Shown one piece after another: positions 10,343 to 18,873 of a DNA stretch of 64,000 nt (position 1 is its first letter; every line of letters begins with the position of its first letter). The stretch spans positions 1-64,000 of the forward strand of contig CAKPYQ010000004.1 in the NCBI GenBank assembly GCA_934203105.1. The letters run 5' to 3'. A program made the position numbers and the translations under genes. The DNA comes from an uncultured Alphaproteobacteria bacterium (GTDB taxonomy: Bacteria > Pseudomonadota > Alphaproteobacteria > CAAHEQ01 > UBA3637). The notes under the pieces were generated by a model. It had not been told where the DNA came from. It was given only the letters and a program-made list of their open reading frames with translations, and did not search any database.

Positions 10343-12217
10343 TTATTTTTTCATCTCTTCCAACTTTTCATTCAATTCCAACCATTGATTTTCGCTGTTT
10401 TCTAATTCTTTGGTCAACGCGCCTAATTCTTTTTGCAATTCAACCATTTGCGGCGCCGGCAGGCTTTGAGTGAACATTTTTTCAATCACGGCAACGCGGC
10501 GGCTGATTGTTTGCATTTTGTCTTCCAACGTTTTTATTTGCTTTTTGACGGGTTGCATTGCTTGCAACTTTGACGCTTGCAGTTGGCGTTTTTCTTTTGG
10601 AGTTAAAGCCGGCGCGGTTTGTTCTTCTTTTTTGGCCTCCTGCTGAGTCGGCATTTTTTGCGCATTTAACAACATTTTTTGATACGTTTCAATGTCGTCC
10701 GGATACGGTGTGCATGTTCCGTTGGCAACTAACCACAAACGATCCGAAACCATTTCGATTAAGTTTAAATCGTGGGTGATTAAAACAACGGCGCCGTTAT
10801 AGCTGTTCAGTGCGTCAACCAAAGCTTCACGTGCGTCAATGTCCAAATGGTTGGTCGGTTCGTCCAAAATCAATAAATTCGGCGCTGAACGCGTAATTGA
10901 CGCAAACAACAATCGTGCTTTTTCACCGCCGGACAGCTTTGCAATTTGCGTTGTTGCTTTTTGTCCTTCCAACCCGAAGGCAGCCAAATGAGCGCGTACT
11001 TTTGTTTCGTTCGCTGTCGGCATTAAGGACGCCATAAACGCCGTTGCGGTTAATCCGGTGGGTAATTCTTCCGTCTGATGTTGCGCAAAATAACCGATGT
11101 TCAGCTTTTTGGATTGCTGCATTTTCCCGTCCATCAAAGGCAGTTTGCCGTCAATCAATTTGGCCAAAGTCGATTTGCCGTTGCCGTTGGCGCCCAACAA
11201 AGCAATGCGATCGTCTTTGTCGATTTGCAAGTTCAACTTGGTCAAAACAGGTTTGTCCGTTTCATAACCGACGGCGCCGTTTTCGATTTTGAAAATGGGA
11301 CTGGCCAAGTCATTTGTTTTCGGAAACTCAAAGTGCGTCGATATGTTTTCATAAGCCGTGACGTTTATCGTCAACTTTTCCAACATTTTTAATCGACTTT
11401 GTGCTTGGCGTGCTTTGGTCGCTTTATAACGGAAACGATCGACAAAGGATTGTAAATGTGCGCGTTTGGCTTCTTGCTTTTCAATCAATTTGTTTTGCAA
11501 GTCAATTTGGGCTGCGCGCAAACTTTGAAAATCATCATAATTGCCCGAATAAGCATTTAATTTATGGCTTTCGAAATGGACAATCATATTACACAAATTG
11601 TTTAAAAAGTTTTTGTCATGAGAAATCAACAACAACGTCCCGCGATACTTTTGTAAAAAGTTCAGCAGCCACAAAGAAGATTCCAAATCCAAGTGGTTGG
11701 TCGGTTCGTCCAGCAATAAAATGTCGGACGGTTGAAACAAAGTTGCCGCCAACGCAACGCGCATTCTCCATCCGCCTGAAAACTCCGATAACGGGTGATA
11801 AAAATCCGTGTCGTGAAAGCCCAAACCTTTTAAAATTTGGCATGCTCTGGATTCGGCGGTATCTGCGCCAATCGCATTTAATCGTTCGTATATTTCCGCC
11901 AGCTCGGTATCCGGTGCGCTTTGCAGGCGGTCAAGCAATTGCGTACGCTCTTTATCCGACGCCAATAAATAAGGCAGTGGCGCAATCGATGTGTCGTCTA
12001 ATTCTTGGCGCATATAGGCGATTTTGCTGGCACTTGGGTAAGCAATAGATCCCTCTTCAATGCTTTGTTCGCCCAAAATCGCGCGAAACAGTGTCGATTT
12101 TCCGCAACCGTTATGCCCAATCAAGCCGACTTTTTTATTGTCGCCGATATGAACGTTGGCGCGTTCCAACAAAGTTTTACCGCAAATGCGAATGGTAATG
12201 TTATTTAAATCAATCAT
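10343..12217 (-). CDS. ABC-F family ATPase (YheS/Uup-like)
   Basis: A 624-residue soluble protein with two ABC ATPase domains and no membrane segment, as in ABC-F translation factors acting at the ribosomal E site. Domain 1: Walker A GHNGCGKST, signature SEFSGGWRMR, Walker B LLLDEPTNHLD. Domain 2: GANGNGKST, LSGGEKAR, LILDEPTNHLD. An interdomain linker rich in basic residues (KRAHLQSFVDRFRYKATKA) and a C-terminal coiled coil of about 90 residues are typical. I start at MIDLNNITIR (12217); an upstream in-frame ATG would add 18 residues that do not fit the ABC fold. The subfamily is uncertain; the layout is closest to YheS. Confidence 0.88.
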   Translation of the reverse strand: MIDLNNITIRICGKTLLERANVHIGDNKKVGLIGHNGCGKSTLFRAILGEQSIEEGSIAYPSASKIAYMRQELDDTSIAPLPYLLASDKERTQLLDRLQSAPDTELAEIYERLNAIGADTAESRACQILKGLGFHDTDFYHPLSEFSGGWRMRVALAATLFQPSDILLLDEPTNHLDLESSLWLLNFLQKYRGTLLLISHDKNFLNNLCNMIVHFESHKLNAYSGNYDDFQSLRAAQIDLQNKLIEKQEAKRAHLQSFVDRFRYKATKARQAQSRLKMLEKLTINVTAYENISTHFEFPKTNDLASPIFKIENGAVGYETDKPVLTKLNLQIDKDDRIALLGANGNGKSTLAKLIDGKLPLMDGKMQQSKKLNIGYFAQHQTEELPTGLTATAFMASLMPTANETKVRAHLAAFGLEGQKATTQIAKLSGGEKARLLFASITRSAPNLLILDEPTNHLDIDAREALVDALNSYNGAVVLITHDLNLIEMVSDRLWLVANGTCTPYPDDIETYQKMLLNAQKMPTQQEAKKEEQTAPALTPKEKRQLQASKLQAMQPVKKQIKTLEDKMQTISRRVAVIEKMFTQSLPAPQMVELQKELGALTKELENSENQWLELNEKLEEMKK

Positions 12218-12313
12218 AATGCTTTTTCTTATACACGATTTCCCGCCAAAAGTCAAAGGAAAGCTTTTCAAAAGGTTTTTTTTGTGCTATAATAAGAAAA
12301 AAGGAGGTAAAGG

Positions 12314-13846
12314 ATGCCCTTAAAAAACAATACCTTTTTTCATAAAACGTTGAAACGCAGTGCGTCGATATTGGCGGCTGGCAGCTTTTTGATGCCTGCC
12401 GTCGCAGCAAATGCGGCAGATGAAAATGTTTTTGCTTCTCCGTCGGTCGCGGTCGAACAAGCTCAAACAAAATCCGACAATCAGTCGCAAGGCACTTTAA
12501 TGGATTGTTTTTTGAAGGCGGCTCAAAACAAAGCCAAAACGGTTGAATATAAAGGGCAAACGTATGATATTAAAAACTTGGCGATTTCTTATTCGGACAT
12601 TTTGGAAAAACGTCCGGATTTAGTCATTGGAATGAAAAAGGCGCAAAAGCTTGGGATTGCTCCCAAAACCAGCATTGATATGAACGTCGTTCACGCGAAT
12701 AAATTAAAAGCATTTGATCAAACAACACAACGCGCTGTGGAAGATTTTATTTTGACGCAAATGCAGGCGCAAAAAGATAAAAAAAGCGAATTTGAATATG
12801 ACGGCAACACATACCAAGCCGAAACAGGCGCCAAAAAGTTTGAAGCTTTTTTAACTGCGCGACAAAATTTTAAGCCTTCTTTTAAATATGAAGGCGAAAC
12901 CTTTTCAACTGACAGCACATTTGCGATCGAAAAGCAAATGTCTTTATACGGCAATATCAATGCAGAATTAAGCGGTAAGCAAGACGCATTAACAAAGATG
13001 GCTGTGCGTCAAGTGGCGCGGGAAAAAGCAGTGTCTGAAATATCCGATAAGCGATACAAAAAAATATCGCATATGCAGCACGAAGTTAAACAAGGCGTTA
13101 AAAAAGGTATTATATCCGAGGATCAAGCCGATAAAATGTACCAAAAAATCGAGGCTCAAACGAAATGGTCAAAAGCAGATTCGGCTGATTTAAATCAAGC
13201 GTTTGCAGAACGTTTGGGTCGTACCTATCAATTAATGGAGGTATGCGGAAATCCGGGCGTTTATCAGCGCGGCGTGTTTCCAAACATTATGGAATTTGCG
13301 GCGGGTAGAAGCGACACTTCTTATTTTTCTCCAAATGTATTTTCCGCCGGTGGCGATATGTATTTGTCACAAGTAGATCCAAAAAGGTTTGTGTCTGAAT
13401 TATCTCACGCTTTCCGACAAAAAAACAATGCGATCGGAGAGGCAACACAATTTGTCAGAGACGGTTTAAAGGATTTGTTCTCGCTTAACAGTTTTGGTTT
13501 TACGCCAAATGCGCAAGCCAAAAACTATGATGAAAAAGGCAAAATGGAATATGATGCGCATAACGTTGTCCAACCGGTTTTAGAGGATTTTTTGGACGGT
13601 AAAATCGACTCTATCCCCAAAGTTTATGCCAAAATTGACGCGCTTCGCAAAAAAATAGGAGAGCCTTACGCTCAAACAAGTGATTCAGAAAAAATGATAC
13701 AGTTGGGTTATCAGCAATTGGCCGAGGAAGCGGAAAAAGAATTGGCCAAGGAAACGGAAAATGCACCACTTCCCGCGACACAGCCCAAATCTCAATCCTC
13801 CGCTTTATTGGCTTGTGCGGCAATGAATAAATCTTTGCAAAAATAA
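12314..13846 (+). CDS. Large secreted protein of unknown function
   Basis: A 510-residue protein with a signal peptide (basic start, hydrophobic ILAAGSFLMPAVAANA, cleavage near residue 35). No known domain is recognised. A short motif of the form (F/V)-x-Y-x-G-x-T-(Y/F) occurs three times, at about residues 77-84 (VEYKGQTY), 160-167 (FEYDGNTY) and 190-197 (FKYEGETF). An SELSHAFR segment near residue 365 has an ExxH pattern, too weak to claim a metallopeptidase. The C-terminus is rich in Glu, Ala and Lys. AAAAGGAGGTAAAGG precedes the ATG and predicts strong translation. It is transcribed divergently from the ABC-F gene. Confidence 0.75.
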   Translation: MPLKNNTFFHKTLKRSASILAAGSFLMPAVAANAADENVFASPSVAVEQAQTKSDNQSQGTLMDCFLKAAQNKAKTVEYKGQTYDIKNLAISYSDILEKRPDLVIGMKKAQKLGIAPKTSIDMNVVHANKLKAFDQTTQRAVEDFILTQMQAQKDKKSEFEYDGNTYQAETGAKKFEAFLTARQNFKPSFKYEGETFSTDSTFAIEKQMSLYGNINAELSGKQDALTKMAVRQVAREKAVSEISDKRYKKISHMQHEVKQGVKKGIISEDQADKMYQKIEAQTKWSKADSADLNQAFAERLGRTYQLMEVCGNPGVYQRGVFPNIMEFAAGRSDTSYFSPNVFSAGGDMYLSQVDPKRFVSELSHAFRQKNNAIGEATQFVRDGLKDLFSLNSFGFTPNAQAKNYDEKGKMEYDAHNVVQPVLEDFLDGKIDSIPKVYAKIDALRKKIGEPYAQTSDSEKMIQLGYQQLAEEAEKELAKETENAPLPATQPKSQSSALLACAAMNKSLQK

Positions 13847-13903
13847 AATGCTTGCTTTTTAAAGACAATTTTTTATATTATTCCTATAAAAGGAGTTGTT
13901 TTT

Positions 13904-14965
13904 ATGTTTTTTCTTTATGTCGTTATTATTACGGTTTTAATTGCTTTGTATGTGATTAAGTTTGCAGTTTTCCCGTTACCGATTGCCAAAGCATTCAAAA
14001 TGCTGTTATCCGCATTTATTTTGTTGTCATCGCAATCAATCGGCTTGGGATTTTTGTTGTCGTCGATTTTTCCGGTGTTAAATACAGAGGTTGGTATGGC
14101 TGTCTTAGGTTTTTGTTTTTCATTTGTTTTGTTTTTATTTCTGTCCACGTTGGCGTTAAACTTGTTGGCTTTCGTTGGTGTTTTTGCACCGCTGTACAGC
14201 GCTTTTGCACTGGCATTTATTTTGTCCGTTGTCGGCGTGTTTTTGGCCGTTCGTGTGCCGAATGTGAAAACGATTTCGCTGGATTTTGGATTAAATAAGC
14301 CCTTTAAATTGGTTCAATTATCGGATTTGCATATCGGTTCGGGTTTTACGCATAAATGGTTGGAAAAAGTCGTTGAAAAAACAAACGCTTTAAGTCCGGA
14401 CGCGATTGTTATCACCGGCGATTTAATTGACGGTACGCCGGATCGGTTGATGCCGGAATTGCAATCGTTGAAAAAGTTAAAAGCGCCGGTTTATTTCATT
14501 TACGGCAATCACGAATACTATTACGGATTGGAAAAGTGGAAAAATGAATGGGCAAAGTTGAATTTAAACTTATTGGAAAATCAATCCGTGGATTTGGGTG
14601 CGATCATTATCGGCGGTGTCGGTATGCCGGGAGCAAATGCTTTTGGTGCCAAAGCGCCGAATATCAGCGAAACTTTTTTTGGATCAGATCCCCAAAAGCC
14701 CAAAATATTGTTGGCGCATTATCCGGAATTATTTAACAACGCAGCCCCCGACGGTGTTCGTTTACAATTATCCGGTCATACGCATGGTGGGCAATTATTT
14801 TGGCCGTTAAACATATTGACAAAGCGCGCCAACGCCGGTTATTTAAAAGGTGCTTATTATAAAGACGGTGCGATGCTGTATGTCAGCTCTGGCACAGGCC
14901 TATGGGGCGGATTGCCTCTTCGAATGGGCACAACGCCGGAAATTACTTTGTTTATTTTAAAATAG
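13904..14965 (+). CDS. Membrane-anchored metallophosphoesterase (YkuE-like)
   Basis: A 353-residue protein. About 125 N-terminal residues hold four or five hydrophobic segments. The rest is a calcineurin-like phosphoesterase with all five metal-site motifs: QLSDLHIGS (D, H), ITGDLID (D), YGNHEYYYG (N, H), LLAHYPE (H) and LSGHTHGGQ (H, H). Relatives include B. subtilis YkuE and LpxG/LpxH-like enzymes, so a role on envelope phospholipid or UDP-diacylglucosamine-type substrates is possible but not shown. AAAAGGAGTTGTTTTT precedes the ATG. It stands alone between a secreted protein and a convergent methylase gene. Confidence 0.85.
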   Translation: MFFLYVVIITVLIALYVIKFAVFPLPIAKAFKMLLSAFILLSSQSIGLGFLLSSIFPVLNTEVGMAVLGFCFSFVLFLFLSTLALNLLAFVGVFAPLYSAFALAFILSVVGVFLAVRVPNVKTISLDFGLNKPFKLVQLSDLHIGSGFTHKWLEKVVEKTNALSPDAIVITGDLIDGTPDRLMPELQSLKKLKAPVYFIYGNHEYYYGLEKWKNEWAKLNLNLLENQSVDLGAIIIGGVGMPGANAFGAKAPNISETFFGSDPQKPKILLAHYPELFNNAAPDGVRLQLSGHTHGGQLFWPLNILTKRANAGYLKGAYYKDGAMLYVSSGTGLWGGLPLRMGTTPEITLFILK

Positions 14966-14998
14966 TTGTTTTGATTTTTTTTGCCCTTTATATCGTCC

Positions 14999-15709
14999 TC
15001 AAATCAGCGGTTCAGCGTCCCGCATAATGCGCTCTATTTTTTCGGGACGTGTATCGTCGTTGTTGTGCAAAACAAATCCCGTACATAATTCAAAAGGTGC
15101 TTTGCTGTTCATTGTGGCTTGGATAATCACGCGTTTTGGCATAACACACGCTTTTGGCCATAAAGGAATTAAGCGGATTTTTCCCATACGCCCGTTTAAA
15201 ACGGATAATATTTCGGGGACGGCTTGGGCGCGGTGAATGATCGTCAAAGTGCCTTTGGCGCGTACCTTTTTAATGCAAAAATCTAACCACGTTTTTAAGG
15301 GAACTTGTTCAGCATGCGCCTTGGCCGTTACATCGTTGTCGCGCAACATCGTTTCCGTAAAATACGGCGGGTTCGTGACAACGTGATGAAATTGCCGCTC
15401 TTTCCATTCTTTGGGCGGGTTCGTGACGTCGCCGTAAACGACTTCAAACGCCATTTTATTTAAACATGCATTTTGCTTTGCCAATTCCAACATTTCAGGT
15501 TGAATGTCCAATCCGGTTATGTTGGCTTGTGGGGCGCGCGCTTTAATACACAAAGCAACCGCCCCCGTTCCGCAGCCGACATCAAGCACGCTTTCGTTGG
15601 CTTTTGCGGGGACGGCAGCAGCTAATAAAACCGCATCGGAAGTGGCTCTGTAATCGCCTTGTTTTAACTTGATTTTCCCGCCTAAAAAGTCATCGATCGT
15701 GTATTGCAA
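14999..15709 (-). CDS. TrmN6-type SAM-dependent methyltransferase
   Basis: A 236-residue class I methyltransferase of the COG4123 group, which includes the tRNA1(Val) adenine-37 N6-methylase. The SAM-binding motif VLDVGCGTGAVAL is near residue 41, the acidic LDIQPEM follows, and the N6-adenine catalytic motif VVTNPPYFTE is near residue 113. The N-terminal DDFLGGKIKLKQ..DYRATSDAVLLAA is typical of this family. The tRNA substrate is inferred from family. It is the last gene of the minus-strand mlaE-to-here series, starting 12 bases after the GNAT gene. Confidence 0.85.
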   Translation of the reverse strand: MQYTIDDFLGGKIKLKQGDYRATSDAVLLAAAVPAKANESVLDVGCGTGAVALCIKARAPQANITGLDIQPEMLELAKQNACLNKMAFEVVYGDVTNPPKEWKERQFHHVVTNPPYFTETMLRDNDVTAKAHAEQVPLKTWLDFCIKKVRAKGTLTIIHRAQAVPEILSVLNGRMGKIRLIPLWPKACVMPKRVIIQATMNSKAPFELCTGFVLHNNDDTRPEKIERIMRDAEPLI

Positions 15710-15721
15710 TTTGTGCTCCGT

Positions 15722-16192
15722 TTAAAATTGGTATCTGTTCATTTGAATGCCAAGTCGTTGGTCAAGCTTTGTTTCGGTCAACTTTCCGCCCATTTTTAAA
15801 TAAAAATTATTTGCGGGTTGATAATTTGCGATCGTCCAAACAAAGGGGCTTTGTTCGCTTTCCCGAATGGTCTTCAACGCATATGAAAATAAAGCGCTGC
15901 CAATCCCTTTGCGCGCAAACTTTTGATTGACATAAAGTCGGTTGATTTTCCCGCTTTTTTGCCACACCGTAAAGCCCAAAACTTTATTTTGGTTGTCACA
16001 GGCAACATAAACATTGTCTTTGGCGATAAAGTCCGCCGTTTGCTTGGATAAAAAAGCCGGTGTCATAAAGTTTGGATTGTCAAGCAATCGGGCGGGAACA
16101 CAGATGCGATAAACATCGCGCCATATATCCCGATGTATTTTGATTATGTCGGGTATATCGGTAAGGGTGGCTTTTCGAAGGACTGTGTTCAT
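15722..16192 (-). CDS. GNAT family N-acetyltransferase
   Basis: A 156-residue single-domain acetyltransferase. The acetyl-CoA pyrophosphate loop is VNQKFARKGIGSALFSYAL at about residues 108-126, preceded by the beta-4 strand KINRLYV. The C-terminal NYQPANNFYLKMGGK matches the usual N-x-x-A...Y-x-K-x-G pattern. The substrate is unknown. It lies 7 bases from mnmA and 12 from the TrmN6-type gene, so it is probably in one transcription unit with RNA-modification genes, although this does not prove a related role. Confidence 0.85.
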   Translation of the reverse strand: MNTVLRKATLTDIPDIIKIHRDIWRDVYRICVPARLLDNPNFMTPAFLSKQTADFIAKDNVYVACDNQNKVLGFTVWQKSGKINRLYVNQKFARKGIGSALFSYALKTIRESEQSPFVWTIANYQPANNFYLKMGGKLTETKLDQRLGIQMNRYQF

Positions 16193-16199
16193 AAAATTT

Positions 16200-17273
16200 T
16201 TACGCCTTTTTTATAATCCCGCCGCCGATCACAATATCGTCGTCATAAAAGACCATCGATTGACCGGGGGTAAAGGACTTTTGAGGTTCATCATACACAA
16301 CACGCGCAATCTTGTCTTCGACATAAACAGTGACAGGCGCGGGCTTGGACGTCGAGCGTTGCTTGGCAAAAGCACGGAATTGTTCCGGCGGTGTTGCAAA
16401 GCTGATCCAATGCAAATCTTCCACAAAGCATGTATCTTTTTGTGTGTCGGCTGCTGTTCCGACCCAAACGATGTTTTTGTGCGCGTCAACGTCCAAAACA
16501 AATAACGGTTCCGGATAAGAGACGCCTAATCCTTTGCGTTGGCCGATTGTATAGTTCCAATATCCCAAATGTGTTCCGACAACTTTGCCGTTGAGCATCA
16601 TAATATTGCCCTTTTTGGGTGGCATTTGCAAAAGGTCATTGTAATTGCCCGAATAAAAATCCTGACTGTCCGGTTTTTCGGCCACAGCCAATCCTTTATC
16701 TCGCGCCATTTGGCGAACTTGCTCTTTTGTAAAAGACCCCAAAGGAAAAATCACATGCGCCAGTTGATCTTGGCTTAATCGATACAAAAAGTAGCTTTGA
16801 TCTTTTTTATTATCCAACCCCTTTTTCAATAAATAGCGGTTCGAGGCAGCATCAAAACCCGTCCTTGCATAATGACCGGTTGCAAAGTAATCATAATTGA
16901 TGCCTTCTTTTTTGGCTTTTTGCGTCAACAATCCGAACTTCATCAATTCATTGCATTTTACGCAAGGGTTGGGCGTACGCCCCGCTGCGTATTCGCTTTT
17001 GAAGTACGAAAGCACCGTTTGTTTGTATTCTTCCGAACAATCAAATACATATGTTTTAATGCCAATCTTTTCGCCAAAAGCTTTTATATTTTTAATGTCT
17101 TCTTTTTCTTCCGGCCCGTAACAAGCGTTTCCCGCAACTTGTAAGTTCGGAATGTCGCTGTTATAAATCGACATTGATATGCCGATAACCTCATATCCTT
17201 GTTCTTTTAACAACAGCGCCGACAAAGATGAATCCACGCCACCGGATAAACCGACAATAACTACATCAGACAT
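16200..17273 (-). CDS. mnmA: tRNA 2-thiouridylase MnmA
   Basis: A 357-residue enzyme that thiolates U34 of tRNA-Lys, -Glu and -Gln. The PP-loop GLSGGVDSS is at residues 8-16. NPCVKCNELMKFG carries the first catalytic-type cysteine as part of a CxxC pair (C104, C107). ATGHYAR and KDQSYFL follow. The second cysteine, expected in SQD(I/F)C, is replaced by Tyr207 (DSQDFYSG), although the rest of the motif is intact. Some MnmA proteins use a [4Fe-4S] cluster, so an altered sulfur-transfer mechanism is possible; a paralogue elsewhere cannot be excluded. Its start overlaps the end of the exchanger gene by 13 bases. Confidence 0.9.
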   Translation of the reverse strand: MSDVVIVGLSGGVDSSLSALLLKEQGYEVIGISMSIYNSDIPNLQVAGNACYGPEEKEDIKNIKAFGEKIGIKTYVFDCSEEYKQTVLSYFKSEYAAGRTPNPCVKCNELMKFGLLTQKAKKEGINYDYFATGHYARTGFDAASNRYLLKKGLDNKKDQSYFLYRLSQDQLAHVIFPLGSFTKEQVRQMARDKGLAVAEKPDSQDFYSGNYNDLLQMPPKKGNIMMLNGKVVGTHLGYWNYTIGQRKGLGVSYPEPLFVLDVDAHKNIVWVGTAADTQKDTCFVEDLHWISFATPPEQFRAFAKQRSTSKPAPVTVYVEDKIARVVYDEPQKSFTPGQSMVFYDDDIVIGGGIIKKA

Positions 17274-18202
17274 ACAACATACCCCGCATAAGCCAATAAA
17301 AATAAAACACCCATCGGACGCGATATCTGCTTAAATATTCCGAGCGTAATCAACCACAAAGTCGTCATACACATTACCAGCAAACTTTCCCACACATCGG
17401 CCGGAAAATAAAGCGGAGTTAAAATCGCGACAACGCCCAAAATAAACAATGCATTATATATATTCGATCCGACAATATTGCCGTAGGCCACATCATTTTG
17501 CTTGCGAATAGAGGCCATAACGGACGTTGCCAGTTCCGGCAAGCTGGTTCCAACCGCCACCAATGTCAAGCCGATAACGGTTTCGGATATACCGAATTGT
17601 CGTGCGATTACAATTGAGCTGTCTACCAATAATTTGGCGCCCAACATCGTCATGGCGATACCCGCCAATGTGATTAAAACGTGTTTTAAAACGCTGCCTT
17701 TGGTCGGTGCTAATTCGCTCATTTCTTTTTGCATATCTTTCAGGGCTTTTTTGTTTTGGTGTTCGACATAATAGCAATAATAAACATATCCGCATAATAA
17801 AGCCACAAAAATAACGCCCCCGAAGAAGTTTAAAACGCCGCACAGAACAGCGATGACCAAGGCAACGGAGGAAATAACCAAAAACAGACTGTCACGGAAA
17901 AAGTTTTTCATATCCAACTTAACCGGAGAAATCAAAGCCGTTACGCCCAATACTAACAAAATATTGCAGATGTTTGACCCGACAACATTCCCGACAGCAA
18001 TGCCGGGAGCCGGCGGTGTTTGCATTGCGGCTAAAATGCTGGCCATCAATTCGGGTGTGGACGTGCCAAAGCCGACCAAAACAATGCCGACAACCAACGG
18101 TGAAATTTTTAACTTATTGGCGACCCCGACGGCACCTTTGACCAATGTATCGCCGCCAAAGCCCAATAAAAATAAGCCAAGTACAAAATATAAATAAAGC
18201 AT
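17261..18202 (-). CDS. Calcium/sodium antiporter (CaCA family, YrbG-like)
   Basis: A 313-residue inner-membrane exchanger with about ten hydrophobic segments. The two alpha-repeats of the family are clear: GFGTSTPELMAS...GNVVGSNICN in the first half and AVGTSLPELATS...GNIVGSNIYN in the second; their Glu and Asn residues form the cation site. The polar loop between the halves (about residues 145-165) is rich in Lys and Glu. Ion specificity (Ca2+ versus other cations) is inferred. It overlaps mnmA by 13 bases and follows the CvpA gene by two. Confidence 0.92.
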   Translation of the reverse strand: MLYLYFVLGLFLLGFGGDTLVKGAVGVANKLKISPLVVGIVLVGFGTSTPELMASILAAMQTPPAPGIAVGNVVGSNICNILLVLGVTALISPVKLDMKNFFRDSLFLVISSVALVIAVLCGVLNFFGGVIFVALLCGYVYYCYYVEHQNKKALKDMQKEMSELAPTKGSVLKHVLITLAGIAMTMLGAKLLVDSSIVIARQFGISETVIGLTLVAVGTSLPELATSVMASIRKQNDVAYGNIVGSNIYNALFILGVVAILTPLYFPADVWESLLVMCMTTLWLITLGIFKQISRPMGVLFLLAYAGYVVCLM

Positions 18203-18204
18203 TT

Positions 18205-18861
18205 TTACTCCTGTTCAATACTTTCTAATAAAACGTCCATACTTTCCAAGTCGTGATTGTCATAAGGCACCGCTTCTTTGGCCGGAGTTTCTTTGTCCGA
18301 TATGGATTCGGTTTGTTCGGGCTTTTGCTTTATTTCAACGTTTTCGGTTGTTAACGTTTCATCGGACATATCGCGCACCCCGATCATAAAGCTTTCCGGC
18401 AAAACGCTTTCCAACACAGGAACCGTTTTTTGTAAATAAGCAACGGAAAAGTTTTTATCTTTATACTCTTCGATTGTTTCGGCCGGCATAGCAAACGCCG
18501 CAAAAAAGTAAATGATGACAACTAATAACAATCCGCGTAAAGCACCGAAAATCAAGCCGAGGATTCGGTCCAATCCGCTTAAAACGCTTTTGCGCAATTT
18601 GTCGTTGATTTTGGCGTTGACGATTGTGCAAACAACCAAGATGACCAAAGCGATTACAATCGCGGCCGTAATGTCGGCAACGGTTGCGTTGGTGATCATT
18701 TTACGAAATAAAGGTCGTACAATCAACAGCCCGTAAAAAGCTCCGAATGCTGCCAAAACCCAAGCAATCAATCCCAATAATTCACGCACCAGCCCGCGAT
18801 ACATCGCAAACAAAGCGGAAATTAAAACAATTGCAATAATTCCTAAATCAATCATTCCCAT
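18205..18861 (-). CDS. cvpA: CvpA family membrane protein
   Basis: A 218-residue protein with four hydrophobic segments in the first 135 residues and the CvpA signature VLISALFAMYRGLVRELLGLIAW near the start. About 80 acidic, Glu/Lys-rich cytoplasmic residues follow. In E. coli CvpA affects colicin V export and envelope homeostasis; its precise role is not settled. AAGGAAACATAAAA precedes the ATG. It lies between radA and the exchanger in the minus-strand series; radA-cvpA pairing is common in alphaproteobacteria. Confidence 0.88.
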   Translation of the reverse strand: MGMIDLGIIAIVLISALFAMYRGLVRELLGLIAWVLAAFGAFYGLLIVRPLFRKMITNATVADITAAIVIALVILVVCTIVNAKINDKLRKSVLSGLDRILGLIFGALRGLLLVVIIYFFAAFAMPAETIEEYKDKNFSVAYLQKTVPVLESVLPESFMIGVRDMSDETLTTENVEIKQKPEQTESISDKETPAKEAVPYDNHDLESMDVLLESIEQE

Positions 18862-18873
18862 TTTTATGTTTCC

